12,209 bases of DNA from Methylococcaceae bacterium (GTDB lineage: Bacteria; Pseudomonadota; Gammaproteobacteria; Methylococcales; Methylomonadaceae): positions 2,302 to 14,510 of the forward strand of contig DPKY01000082.1 in assembly GCA_003542275.1 (NCBI GenBank), in the 5' to 3' direction. Under the pieces are notes generated by a model. That model was not told the DNA's origin and ran no database searches. It saw only the letters and a program-made list of their open reading frames with translations. Each line of letters starts with the position of its first letter. Position 1 is the first letter of the stretch. Made by a program: the position numbers and the translations under genes. This document shows positions 1 to 7,252 of the stretch, one piece after another.

Positions 1-1266
1 GCTTTCACCGGAGGCGAGTTGGGTCGTTTGTGCTTTTTGTGCAGACGATGACGGACTTGTTTTCGTCTCATTGGTTTCATTGTGCGTTTCTAATTTCGCA
101 CTGCCTTTATTGACGGTGGTGTAGGTGCCTGCTTTTGTGCTGTCCCCGTTTTTTTCAAATAATTTATCAGGACTGGGCGCGGTAATCGGGCGCGGCGCAC
201 TGTTCATTTTTTCAATGAGTGTGGTGGGCAGTTGCGCTAATTGAATGGGCGCCGTGTTGGCATTGTGAATAAAACTGATTTGCCCTTGCGTGACAAGATG
301 CTCGCCCGTGGCGTTAGTTTGCGCAATGGTGCCTTGCTGTACATAGCTGACCATCCCACTGGTGTCTTCATCAATAAACTCTCTGTTTTCGCTTTGATTT
401 TCTTCAACGCAGCTGCCTGTGCATTGCAAATCATACTCTGTGCCACGAATACCAATGGTCGCAACGGGGGTATTCACCGCGTAGGCGTCATGGTCTTTTT
501 TACCGATACTACCGGTTAAAGCACGCATCCCACCGGCGGCCAATTTGAATAAAATTTTGTCTTGTTTGCCGGCTTTTTGATAATCGTATTGGACAATATC
601 AAATTCACTGTTGGCTTGCAGCGTGACTTTTTCGCCGTCACGAAACACCATGACAACATAGCTGTCTGCTTGACTGCTTAAATAATCTTGGGCGTTTAAA
701 TTATCGCCAAGAGCAAGTTTACGCTCGCTTTCGTTTTGATTGCCACGGTTTTGGGCATAAACGTCACCTTTGATGTCGACGACTTTGGCAACGCTTGTAT
801 CAGGTGTTTTTTTTGTGTCGCCACAATTGTCTTTGCATACGTACACGGTGTAGTCGGAAGCTTGTGCCCCTTTAAGCGTGGCGCTTGGGGTTTTTATTTG
901 AAAATGATCCGCACCCGCGTTGGCAATATCGCCCGTGCTGGCGCGTACCGCGCCTTCGTACACGGTAAACGTGGCGTGTTTATTTGAGGTGTCAAAGGTA
1001 TCGATTTTAAAATTGCTGTTTGGACGCACATTGACTTTCGAGCCGTCTGTAAAATCAATCACCACAAAACTCGCGTCGGAGGTTTGAATGTTATCGCCCT
1101 GAAAAACAGGGGCATCTTTGGCCAAAATACGCGGCGCTTCATCGGCGGCTTGCGCTGCGGCACTCCCTTTAGAAAAGCCAATTTTTCCCACAATAGTGTT
1201 TTGTGCATAGCTAGGCAACGTCAATACACAAGCTATCACCCCAGCGTAAAATCGCGTGTATGTCAT
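1..1266 (-). CDS. Secreted protein with two tandem FecR domains (3' end cut by window edge)
   Basis: An uninterrupted reading frame of 422 codons runs from ATG at 1266 to the window edge with no stop, so the C-terminus is missing. Residues 1-21 form a signal peptide (MTYTRFYAGVIACVLTLPSY, then A before QNTIVGK), so the product is probably exported to the periplasm or surface. Two FecR-type domains follow. The first, about 53-133, contains GDNIQTSDASFVVIDFTDGSKV and ends in TPSATLKG. The second, about 185-280, contains DGEKVTLQANSEFDI and ends in the family hallmark TPVATIGIRGTEYDL. Each domain is followed by a CxxxC pair (C144/C148 and C282/C286). From about residue 340 the sequence becomes low-complexity and rich in T, S, K and N. 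The first FecR copy has lost the IRGT ending. The start overlaps the TpsA stop in an ATGA, which implies translational coupling. Stand-alone secreted FecR-domain proteins have no settled function; no transmembrane anti-sigma architecture is visible here, so a sigma-regulator role is not supported. Confidence 0.85.
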   Translation of the reverse strand, partial: MTYTRFYAGVIACVLTLPSYAQNTIVGKIGFSKGSAAAQAADEAPRILAKDAPVFQGDNIQTSDASFVVIDFTDGSKVNVRPNSNFKIDTFDTSNKHATFTVYEGAVRASTGDIANAGADHFQIKTPSATLKGAQASDYTVYVCKDNCGDTKKTPDTSVAKVVDIKGDVYAQNRGNQNESERKLALGDNLNAQDYLSSQADSYVVMVFRDGEKVTLQANSEFDIVQYDYQKAGKQDKILFKLAAGGMRALTGSIGKKDHDAYAVNTPVATIGIRGTEYDLQCTGSCVEENQSENREFIDEDTSGMVSYVQQGTIAQTNATGEHLVTQGQISFIHNANTAPIQLAQLPTTLIEKMNSAPRPITAPSPDKLFEKNGDSTKAGTYTTVNKGSAKLETHNETNETKTSPSSSAQKAQTTQLASGES

Positions 1267-3872
1267 TGGCATTGCCCCAGTGTTTTTTTCGCGTCCGTAT
1301 CTTGAACATCATTGGCGGCGAGCGTTTGCGTTCCATCGCTACTGGTATCCTCGTCTTGGCTTGTTGTTCCGGTGAGCGTGATGACCGTGTTGATTTGCTG
1401 AGATAGCGTATTTTGGGCTTGTTGCTGGCGTTGTTCAAGCGACGGTACGAGCGTTGAATTTTCAATAGTGAGTAGCCCCTCTGTGAAAACCATCTTATAA
1501 CCTAATGCGTTTTTGGCATTGGGGATAATACTGTAAAAACCAGGGCCGATGGCACCTTGAGAAGACCCGCTAAACGACACGTCGGTGAGAATATCAGCGC
1601 TGTCGCCATTGACAAAACCTGAGGAAAGAAGACTACCGCCGTAGAAAGGGCTCGTATTCTCTGAGAGAAGTGTCGATTCTGCGGTGATATTTAACGTCGG
1701 TTGCTCACGATAAATCGCATAGAGCCCTTCACCTAAAGGGGCTCTGTAGCGGATTGTGCTTTCGTCACTGCCATAGCGCGAGTGTCCCGTACCCACGGCG
1801 TTAAACACCCCCGTGCTGTTATCAATAGCCCCCGTCAATAATTGCCCTGTCCCGCCTTTGCCGACACTGATTTTTGCGTTATCTGTGAGCAAAATATTAC
1901 CCTTTAGTGTCTCCGACTCAAGTATGCCTGCATTTAATTTCAACGCATTTACGCTGGCATTGCTGGTGGAGAGGCTGTTGGCAACGGTGAGATTGCCGGT
2001 ATTGGTACCAATAGAAAGCGTGCCTGTTGCATCGATACGGCCAAGCGTTAAGGCGGCGCTATTGATAAAGCGTAAATTCCCTATTGCGGAAGCGACGAGC
2101 GTGCCGATAGTGTTTTCAGCGTTGGTTAATGTGTAGTTAGCTGGACCAAACAGCGCCAATTCACGCGCTCTCACGGGGGCGAGTTGCGTCACCGTGCCTG
2201 AAGCGCTAATAGAGAGTGTACCTTGCGTTTGCAAGAGGGGTTGCTGACCTGCGGACAGCGTATTGGCACTGACAAAGCTGTTCGTATTTTCTGCGTTGTT
2301 GCGCGTCACGAGCGTCACATCACCCGTTTGCGCATCGCCGATGCGGCTGTTACTCTCGAGTAATAACCCCGCATTACCATTAGCACCTGTCCCCGTTAAT
2401 GCAATATGACCACCGGTAGTGCTGAGTGTGGTATTGTCTGAGCTGATACCAAAATTTTCACTGCCATTTGTGGCGCGACTCTGACCTGTGATGTCGATAT
2501 GCCCGCTGGTGCTGGAAATGACCGTTGAGGTGTTGCTACCTGTTAAAAATACCCCATTATTGTTAAAATTGGATTTCCCAACCCCGCCCGCACCATTGAT
2601 TGATATATTACCCGCGTCACTAGAAAGCGTCGATTTATCAACCAGTACACCGTGCACATCAGAGAGCGCCGCCGTATTGGTCGCGTGGCCTTCACCATAT
2701 AATTTCAAGTCACCGCCTTGCGTGGTGAGCGTGGCTTGATCTAAGAGAATACCGCTTGCCTGCGAAGGCGTTGCGCTGTAGCCGGTTGCAGCTTTATCAC
2801 AACCTGTGCTGGTGCACGTTCCGCCACCTAAAATAATGTTGCCGCCATGACTGTTGAGCTTGGCATTAGCGTTGACTTGAATGTTCCCGCCTTCTTGAGC
2901 ATCCGCGTCAGCATTGAGAATGATGTTGAGTTTCCCATTAGCTGCATCAATGGTCGATGAAGGGCCGACAACAATCGCGTTATTGGCTTTGATTTGTAGC
3001 GTAGACGCGCTGTCGCTGTTGTTGCTTGCACTAATGTGACTGTTGTCTCCTAAGTTGACATCTTCTTTTGCAACGAGGCGAATATTGCCTTGTTTATCAA
3101 CGCTCACGCTGTCAGCATTGATGGTACCGCTATGCGTAATAGTGTTTGCAAAAATGTCGACCGCCCCGCCTTGTGTGCGCAAATCGCCAAGGTTTAAAAC
3201 GGTATTTTCGGGTGCTTGAAGTTGAAATTGAATATCGGGGTTATCAAGACTGGTGAGCGTGAAAGCTTGCCCCGCTGCTAAGGTGACTTTTCCACCTTCT
3301 GTGCTAATGGCCCCCGTATTGGCAATTGTTGGCGCAATTAGCAACACCGAGCCGTCGCCGCTTACATGAATGAGTCCTTCATTATGAAGACTGCCCGCTT
3401 GGGCATTAGCGGTGAATTGAGGATTATTCAGCGTATCACCGTTCAAATTAAGCGTGGAAACCATCAAACCTTGCGTGTCTACGACGGCATCTTTGCCAAA
3501 TAGCACCCCGTTAGGATTGATTAAAAACACTTTTCCGTTAGAAAGCAGGCTGCCTAAAATTTCGCTTGGATTGCCGCCTACAACTTTATTGAGCACACTG
3601 CTTTTAGCACTTTGTTGAATAAATTGGGTTACCTCGCCTTTTTTGATACCAAAATCTTGCCATTGAATCACTGCGCCGGGGCTATTGGTAATTTTGGTTA
3701 CCCCTGAGACGGTGTTATCAATGTTGACTTGCCCGCTGAGAATTTGTGCACCACCGGGATTGGCGAGCAAAACAGGCGGAAAGCAAAGCGCGAAAAGCGC
3801 CATTTTTTCTATGCCGCGCCGTTTAGAGGCTGTCGAGATTTTTTTACCAATGCGAGGAAGTTGTGTTTTCAT
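1263..3872 (-). CDS. TpsA-like filamentous haemagglutinin exoprotein with MBG-like domain
   Basis: Large secreted exoprotein of 869 aa, expected to cross the outer membrane through a TpsB/FhaC-type partner and form a right-handed beta-helix. ATG at 3872 is chosen because GAAGG lies 5-6 bases upstream; an in-frame GTG at 3941 has no ribosome binding site. Residues 1-37 look like a long basic signal peptide (KKISTASKRRG, then MALFALCFPPVLLA). The TPS secretion domain follows at about 41-200, with GAVIQWQDFGI, NPSEILGSL and LINPNGVLFG (117-126). Residues 374-523 hold about five degenerate beta-helix coils of the form G-(I/V)-L-(L/V)-D...TL....GG(N/D)(I/L). Residues 727-804 resemble an MBG domain (YGGSLLSSGFVNGDSAD ... 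GFYSI ... LTIENS). The C-terminus is Q-, T- and D-rich and ends GQCQ. Cysteines outside the signal peptide are C353, C358 and C868. Adhesin or surface function is inferred from the family; the actual ligand is unknown. Confidence 0.9.
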   Translation of the reverse strand: MKTQLPRIGKKISTASKRRGIEKMALFALCFPPVLLANPGGAQILSGQVNIDNTVSGVTKITNSPGAVIQWQDFGIKKGEVTQFIQQSAKSSVLNKVVGGNPSEILGSLLSNGKVFLINPNGVLFGKDAVVDTQGLMVSTLNLNGDTLNNPQFTANAQAGSLHNEGLIHVSGDGSVLLIAPTIANTGAISTEGGKVTLAAGQAFTLTSLDNPDIQFQLQAPENTVLNLGDLRTQGGAVDIFANTITHSGTINADSVSVDKQGNIRLVAKEDVNLGDNSHISASNNSDSASTLQIKANNAIVVGPSSTIDAANGKLNIILNADADAQEGGNIQVNANAKLNSHGGNIILGGGTCTSTGCDKAATGYSATPSQASGILLDQATLTTQGGDLKLYGEGHATNTAALSDVHGVLVDKSTLSSDAGNISINGAGGVGKSNFNNNGVFLTGSNTSTVISSTSGHIDITGQSRATNGSENFGISSDNTTLSTTGGHIALTGTGANGNAGLLLESNSRIGDAQTGDVTLVTRNNAENTNSFVSANTLSAGQQPLLQTQGTLSISASGTVTQLAPVRARELALFGPANYTLTNAENTIGTLVASAIGNLRFINSAALTLGRIDATGTLSIGTNTGNLTVANSLSTSNASVNALKLNAGILESETLKGNILLTDNAKISVGKGGTGQLLTGAIDNSTGVFNAVGTGHSRYGSDESTIRYRAPLGEGLYAIYREQPTLNITAESTLLSENTSPFYGGSLLSSGFVNGDSADILTDVSFSGSSQGAIGPGFYSIIPNAKNALGYKMVFTEGLLTIENSTLVPSLEQRQQQAQNTLSQQINTVITLTGTTSQDEDTSSDGTQTLAANDVQDTDAKKTLGQCQ
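2304..2753 (-). repeat. Degenerate beta-helix coil repeats within the TpsA exoprotein
   Basis: Residues 374-523 of the exoprotein repeat a pattern about every 30-37 residues: GILLDQATLTTQGGDLKL, GVLVDKSTLSSDAGNISI, GVFLTGSNTS...SGHIDI, GISSDNTTLSTTGGHIAL and GLLLESNSRI...GDVTL. The pattern is clear in protein but weak in DNA, so it is an old structural repeat and not a recent tandem duplication. Confidence 0.55.
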
Positions 3873-3968
3873 GTTAGCCTTCAAGGGTATGTAACAAGAT
3901 TTGGCTAACATTATCAGTTGCTTGACGCGAAGCTGTCGCACAAAAAAACGCAGAAACGCACGTGCTTA

Positions 3969-3997
3969 TCGATATAGCGTAATGTTATGTGTGACAA
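3969..3997 (-). promoter_or_regulatory. Candidate promoter for the TpsA-FecR operon
   Basis: On the minus strand TTGTCA (3992-3997) and TATCGA (3969-3974) are separated by 17 bases and lie about 95-125 bases upstream of the TpsA start. The -35 matches consensus well and the -10 poorly. The -35 overlaps one arm of the TGTGACA/TGTCACA inverted repeat, which would suit regulation at this site. Confidence 0.3.
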
Positions 3998-4014
3998 ATG
4001 ACGGGTATGTCACA
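3990..4014. promoter_or_regulatory. Inverted repeat TGTGACA-N11-TGTCACA upstream of TpsA
   Basis: Two perfect 7-base arms (3990-3996 and 4008-4014) flank an 11-base spacer in the only intergenic gap before the TpsA-FecR operon. The half-site TGTGA resembles that of CRP/FNR-family proteins, but the centre-to-centre distance is too great for a standard CRP site (TGTGA-N6-TCACA). There is no U-tract after it in either direction, so a terminator is less likely than an operator. Function is inferred from position only. Confidence 0.35.
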
Positions 4015-4047
4015 TTTTTGAAAAATAAATTAAAGAAAAAAAGGTTA

Positions 4048-4482
4048 TTAAAGGGCATCAATGCCCATATTGGCTAACCTATCTGCGCGTTCATTGCCTT
4101 CGTTACCGCAGTGACCTCTGACCCATATCCAAGCAATCGTGTGTGTTTGTGCGGCGCTGTCGAGGCGTTTCCATAAATCGTCATTTTTAACAGGGGCTTT
4201 TGAAGCGGTTTTCCACCCCATTTTTTTCCAATTTGGTAGCCATTTTGTGATGCCATCAAGCACATATTTTGAATCGATATACAGTTCAATGTCGCACGGT
4301 TTTTTGAGCGCTTCGAGGGCGGAAATGGCCGCCATGAGCTCCATGCGATTATTGGTTGTGTGAAGTTCGCCGCCGTGCAATTCTTTGATAGCACCTCGAT
4401 AGCGCAGCAACGCGCCCCAGCCGCCTTTTCCTGGATTACCACGACACGCCCCATCGGTGTAAATAATCACTTTATCCGTCAT
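4048..4482 (-). CDS. rnhA: Ribonuclease HI
   Basis: Cleaves the RNA strand of RNA-DNA hybrids (R-loops, primers) in the cytoplasm. With ATG at 4482 the protein is 144 aa, slightly shorter than E. coli RNase HI (155 aa). All catalytic residues fall at the E. coli numbers: D10 ([13 protein letters not shown]), E48 (NNRMEL), D70 (LYIDSKYV), H124 ([14 protein letters not shown]) and D134. This agreement fixes the start; an upstream in-frame ATG at 4533 would add 17 residues that do not fit the family. The first 11 bases overlap the end of the methyltransferase gene, and no good Shine-Dalgarno is visible, so translation is probably coupled to that gene. In E. coli the gene next to yafS is also rnhA, but there the two are divergent. 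Confidence 0.95.
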   Translation of the reverse strand: MTDKVIIYTDGACRGNPGKGGWGALLRYRGAIKELHGGELHTTNNRMELMAAISALEALKKPCDIELYIDSKYVLDGITKWLPNWKKMGWKTASKAPVKNDDLWKRLDSAAQTHTIAWIWVRGHCGNEGNERADRLANMGIDAL

Positions 4483-5188
4483 GGCGATGTGTGCTAGCGC
4501 TAAGTGGGTTGGTGATGGCCAATCGTGGCACAAGTGAGTGGACGTGCGTCATGGGGATAGGGTTGTAGCGGCGCTTAATCGCCCGAACCGCGTAGGCTGT
4601 TGAGGTAATAGAAAAGCTATTTAGCGCGTGCGTGCTTTGTTGTGTTTTGGTGCTGTTGAGGTAGAACTCCGTTTTACTACTCACTTCAAAATTGAGCACT
4701 TTAAGCCAATCAAAAAGACGGCCACGCGATATAAAATGCCCTTTCCATGAATCGGCCAGGCGGCGTTTATCAAGAAAAAATTGGTACCACACCCAAAAAC
4801 TCCACGGATTAAAATTGATGACAATGAGCGCCCCTTCTGGTTTGAGAACACGCTCAATCTCCCGAAATGTCTGAAAACGCGAGGCATCAAACTCTAGGAG
4901 ATGCGGTACGATAATGAGGTCAAAACAATTACTGTGAAAAGGCAAGGCGTAAGCTTTAGCCGTCACTTTTTTGGCTTCATGCCATCCTATTTTCTTGGCA
5001 TCGAGTACCGAAAAATTTTGATATAAAGAACAATCGATAAATTCATTTTCCCAGCCCAGTCCGCCAATTTGCAGCAGCGTTTGTTGACAGCCTACCGTAA
5101 TTGAACGCTGTAAATAAGCGACCTCAAGCTCTCTTAATAATTTACCTCGGGGCGTTTGGAAATAGGCAAAAAGAAAATCACGTTTCAT
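4472..5188 (-). CDS. Class I SAM-dependent methyltransferase, YafS-like
   Basis: A 238-aa Rossmann-fold methyltransferase, cytosolic, with unknown substrate. The SAM-binding motif I is the degenerate LLQIGGLG (38-45). Then come [20 protein letters not shown] (81-100, motif II/III region) and [19 protein letters not shown] (110-128), followed by SFWVW and [14 protein letters not shown]. This combination, with the FNP-S-W stretch and adjacency to rnhA, is that of the uncharacterised YafS family. ATG at 5188 is preceded by GAGAGG with 5 bases of spacing, a good ribosome binding site. The last four codons and the stop overlap the beginning of rnhA (HRHDG, then TAA). It diverges from mltD. No gloB lies beside it, unlike in Enterobacteria. 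Confidence 0.85.
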   Translation of the reverse strand: MKRDFLFAYFQTPRGKLLRELEVAYLQRSITVGCQQTLLQIGGLGWENEFIDCSLYQNFSVLDAKKIGWHEAKKVTAKAYALPFHSNCFDLIIVPHLLEFDASRFQTFREIERVLKPEGALIVINFNPWSFWVWYQFFLDKRRLADSWKGHFISRGRLFDWLKVLNFEVSSKTEFYLNSTKTQQSTHALNSFSITSTAYAVRAIKRRYNPIPMTHVHSLVPRLAITNPLSASTHRHDG

Positions 5189-5238
5189 AGCATCCTCTCA
5201 AATTTAAGCGCGTCTTAATGATTTTGAGCTAAATTCTT

Positions 5239-5268
5239 ACTATAATCAAAACACTTAATAATTACCAA
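5239..5268 (-). promoter_or_regulatory. Candidate promoter for methyltransferase-rnhA
   Basis: On the minus strand TTGGTA (5263-5268) and TATAGT (5239-5244) are separated by 18 bases and lie about 50 bases upstream of the start codon. The -10 overlaps the -10 of the opposite mltD promoter. Confidence 0.45.
5241..5246 (+). promoter_or_regulatory. Perfect TATAAT -10 box for mltD
   Basis: TATAAT lies 29 bases before the first mltD ATG. The best -35 is the poor TGATTT (5219-5224, 16-base spacer), so activation or a weak promoter is possible. It overlaps the -10 of the divergent methyltransferase promoter by four bases. Confidence 0.55.
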
Positions 5269-5274
5269 GGTTAA

Positions 5275-6792
5275 ATGATGACGATTAAACAAAACAGGCA
5301 TGTTAATTCTCTCTTACTTTTACTTTCGCTCACCGTAGCGGGTTGTACGCAAAACACCAAAGAAAATCTTAGCGTCAATGAGCTAGAACTCGATACGGCA
5401 AAGCAAGAAGCGAAATACGTTGACGGTTATTATCGTCACTATCAGCCAGCAGATAAAAATGAAATTAGCAAGACTGTTGCTCAAAACCAAGATACGGTCT
5501 GGGCGCGTTTACTGTCTTTGTATTCACTTCCTAAAATTGAAAATGAACGCATTGACCACGAAATTAACTGGTATTTAAGCCATCCCAATGCGCTCAACGC
5601 GATTCAACAACGCGCAGAGCCTTATTTGCACCTCATTCTCGACGAAATTGAAGCCAAGAATATTCCTGGTGAACTGGCTTTGTTACCGGTGGTTGAAAGC
5701 GCGTTTATTCCTAATGCGTATTCTAAAGCCGATGCGTCTGGGCTTTGGCAATTTGTCCCGTCAACGGGCAGAATGTTTGGCCTGCAGCAAAACTCTTGGT
5801 ATGACGGGCGTCGTGATGTGTATGCGTCAACGAAAGCCGCCACGACCTATTTAAAGCAATTAAGCGAAACCTTTGATGGGGATTGGCTACTGGCGCTTGC
5901 GTCGTATAATTATGGCAAAGGGAATGTGCGAAAATCCATTGAGCGTAATGAATACCGTAATTTGCCTACCGATTATTGGTCGCTTTCGCTACCTGAAGAA
6001 ACCACTAACTATGTGCCGCGTTTGCTGGCGATTGCGAAAATTTTCGCCAACGCTAACGAATACAACGTGAGTTTGCACCATATTCCCAATAAACCTTATT
6101 TTGAAATTGTGCATTTAGACGCGCAGTTGGATTTAACCAAAGCCGCGCAGATGGCCGATATGTCCATGCACGATTTTTTAAAACTCAATCCCGCGTTCAA
6201 TAAAAAGAAAACCGCTCCAGAAGGTGCTGGTCCACGTCGATTGCTGATTCCTGTTGAAAAAGCAGAGAGTTTTAAAGAGAATTTAGCACAACTGCCTTTT
6301 GAAGAATGGGTGTCGTCAACGTATGACGCAGAGGAAGAGCGCCAGGAGGTGGACGTTCGTCAAGACCCCGTACGTCAGCATGATGCAAAAGACGCAAAAC
6401 CTGTGCTTGCTGCGCATAAAACCAAAAGTGCTGAATTAGTCAAAACCGCCTCAGCAGACAAAGAAAAGGGGCATAAAAAAGACGACAAAAAAGACGAGAA
6501 AGCACTCTCTGTTGCCGCTGCGCTTACCGGAAAATCTAACAGCGTAAAAGGCAAAACAGACAACGCGCCAGTGGCGTATGTGGTGAAAAAAGGGGATACC
6601 GTAACGAGCTTGTCGCAAAAATTTGCGGTAGACGCGAAGTCGCTTTCTGGGTGGAATAAACTGTCAGCGAAAAATACGTTAATTGAAGGTCAAAAATTAA
6701 CCGTTAAAGCGCCCGTTGTCACCGTTGCGTCAGCGTCAACTAAAACGCAACCTGTTGTTCATAACAAAAAAACAACCAAAACATCAAGCTAG
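5275..6792 (+). CDS. mltD: Membrane-bound lytic murein transglycosylase D (lipoprotein)
   Basis: Cleaves the beta-1,4 bond between MurNAc and GlcNAc in peptidoglycan, forming 1,6-anhydro-MurNAc. Residues 1-24 are a lipoprotein signal ending in the lipobox TVAGC (C24 lipidated), so it is expected to be anchored in the outer membrane. The SLT domain spans about 130-230. LLPVVESAF carries the catalytic E141, followed by GLWQFVPSTGR, YDGRRDVYAST and GDWLLALASYNYG. A LysM-like segment at about 276-330 (FLKLNPAFN ... RLLIPVEKAE) matches the usual post-catalytic region of MltD. A highly charged K/D/E-rich linker (about 350-430) leads to one clear LysM (433-477, YVVKKGDTVTSLSQKF ... LIEGQKLTV) and a short basic tail. 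E. coli MltD has two tandem C-terminal LysMs. ATG codons occur at 5275 and 5278; the AAGG at 5267-5270 is better spaced for the second, so the protein may be one residue shorter. Confidence 0.95.
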   Translation: MMTIKQNRHVNSLLLLLSLTVAGCTQNTKENLSVNELELDTAKQEAKYVDGYYRHYQPADKNEISKTVAQNQDTVWARLLSLYSLPKIENERIDHEINWYLSHPNALNAIQQRAEPYLHLILDEIEAKNIPGELALLPVVESAFIPNAYSKADASGLWQFVPSTGRMFGLQQNSWYDGRRDVYASTKAATTYLKQLSETFDGDWLLALASYNYGKGNVRKSIERNEYRNLPTDYWSLSLPEETTNYVPRLLAIAKIFANANEYNVSLHHIPNKPYFEIVHLDAQLDLTKAAQMADMSMHDFLKLNPAFNKKKTAPEGAGPRRLLIPVEKAESFKENLAQLPFEEWVSSTYDAEEERQEVDVRQDPVRQHDAKDAKPVLAAHKTKSAELVKTASADKEKGHKKDDKKDEKALSVAAALTGKSNSVKGKTDNAPVAYVVKKGDTVTSLSQKFAVDAKSLSGWNKLSAKNTLIEGQKLTVKAPVVTVASASTKTQPVVHNKKTTKTSS

Positions 6793-6803
6793 TGTCAGGT
6801 GTT

Positions 6804-6839
6804 AGCGCGGCAGTTTCTGGATAGGAAACGCGCCGCGCT
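6804..6839. terminator. GC-rich hairpin between convergent mltD and yraN
   Basis: An 8-bp perfect stem AGCGCGGC/GCCGCGCT (6804-6811 with 6832-6839) is extended across a small internal bulge by GTTTC/GAAAC (6813-6817 with 6825-6829), with a 7-base loop. It fills the gap between the stop codons of the two convergent genes, which suggests a shared transcription end. There is no U-tract on either side, so intrinsic termination would be weak. The stem includes the first base of the yraN stop. Confidence 0.5.
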
Positions 6840-7210
6840 TAAAACGCATCCTGAACCCACTGCAATTCGCCATTGCCTAAAATGCCAATCACATCAAAAC
6901 GCATGGCAGGCGTTTCCTCCGCGAGTGTGCTGAGATAATGCTCTGTTGCCGCGATAAGCTTTGCCTGTTTTGTCGCGGTCACGCTTTCTAATGCACTGCC
7001 GTAATGCGCATTTTTGCGAAAGCGAACTTCCACAATGACCAGTGTTTCACCCTCACGCATAATTAAATCCAGCTCACCATGTGGACAGCGAAAGTTGCGC
7101 TCAACGAGAGTGAGATGCTGTGAGAGTAAAAAATCACAAGCTTGTTGCTCGGCACGTTCGCCACGCACGAGATGAGGCGCTTTAGCGCAGGAAAGACGCT
7201 TTTTATTCAT
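6839..7210 (-). CDS. yraN: YraN family (UPF0102) predicted endonuclease-like protein
   Basis: A 123-aa cytosolic protein, the usual size for UPF0102. The family has a restriction-endonuclease-like fold and no settled function. Visible motifs in order: RGERAEQQACDFL (16-28), LVERNFRCPHGELDLIM (35-51, with D48), LVIVEVRFR (57-65, with E61), GSALESVTATKQAKL (71-85) and YLSTL. E21, D48 and E61 are the acidic residues expected for the nuclease-like core. The start at 7210 lies 42 bases from the divergent rsmI start. In E. coli lpoA lies between rsmI and yraN; here it is missing. The gene converges on mltD. Confidence 0.9.
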   Translation of the reverse strand: MNKKRLSCAKAPHLVRGERAEQQACDFLLSQHLTLVERNFRCPHGELDLIMREGETLVIVEVRFRKNAHYGSALESVTATKQAKLIAATEHYLSTLAEETPAMRFDVIGILGNGELQWVQDAF

Positions 7211-7252
7211 AGTCGCTCAAAGAGTATTTTTCATTTATTTAAAGAAGATAGT

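Noticed and set aside
241..987. Plus-strand open frames in the first kilobase
   Set aside because: They lie opposite the FecR-domain gene, whose minus-strand frame is open throughout and has clear family motifs and a signal peptide.
3873..3941. N-terminal extension of the TpsA protein from GTG at 3941
   Set aside because: No ribosome binding site precedes the GTG, whereas GAAGG is well placed before ATG at 3872, and the extension would run into the signal peptide without adding recognisable sequence.
3990..4014. CRP binding site
   Set aside because: TGTGA and TCACA are 15 bases apart here, against 6 in the CRP consensus, so it is listed only as an uncharacterised inverted repeat.
4034..4066. 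Possible rnhA terminator: GGGCA/TGCCC hairpin at the gene end followed by a T-rich run on the minus strand
   Set aside because: The stem is only 5 bp, lies inside the coding end, and the T-run starts about a dozen bases after it, so it does not have intrinsic-terminator geometry.
4074..4454. 126-aa frame on the minus strand overlapping rnhA
   Set aside because: It is a shifted-frame shadow of rnhA, which has all catalytic residues and family length.
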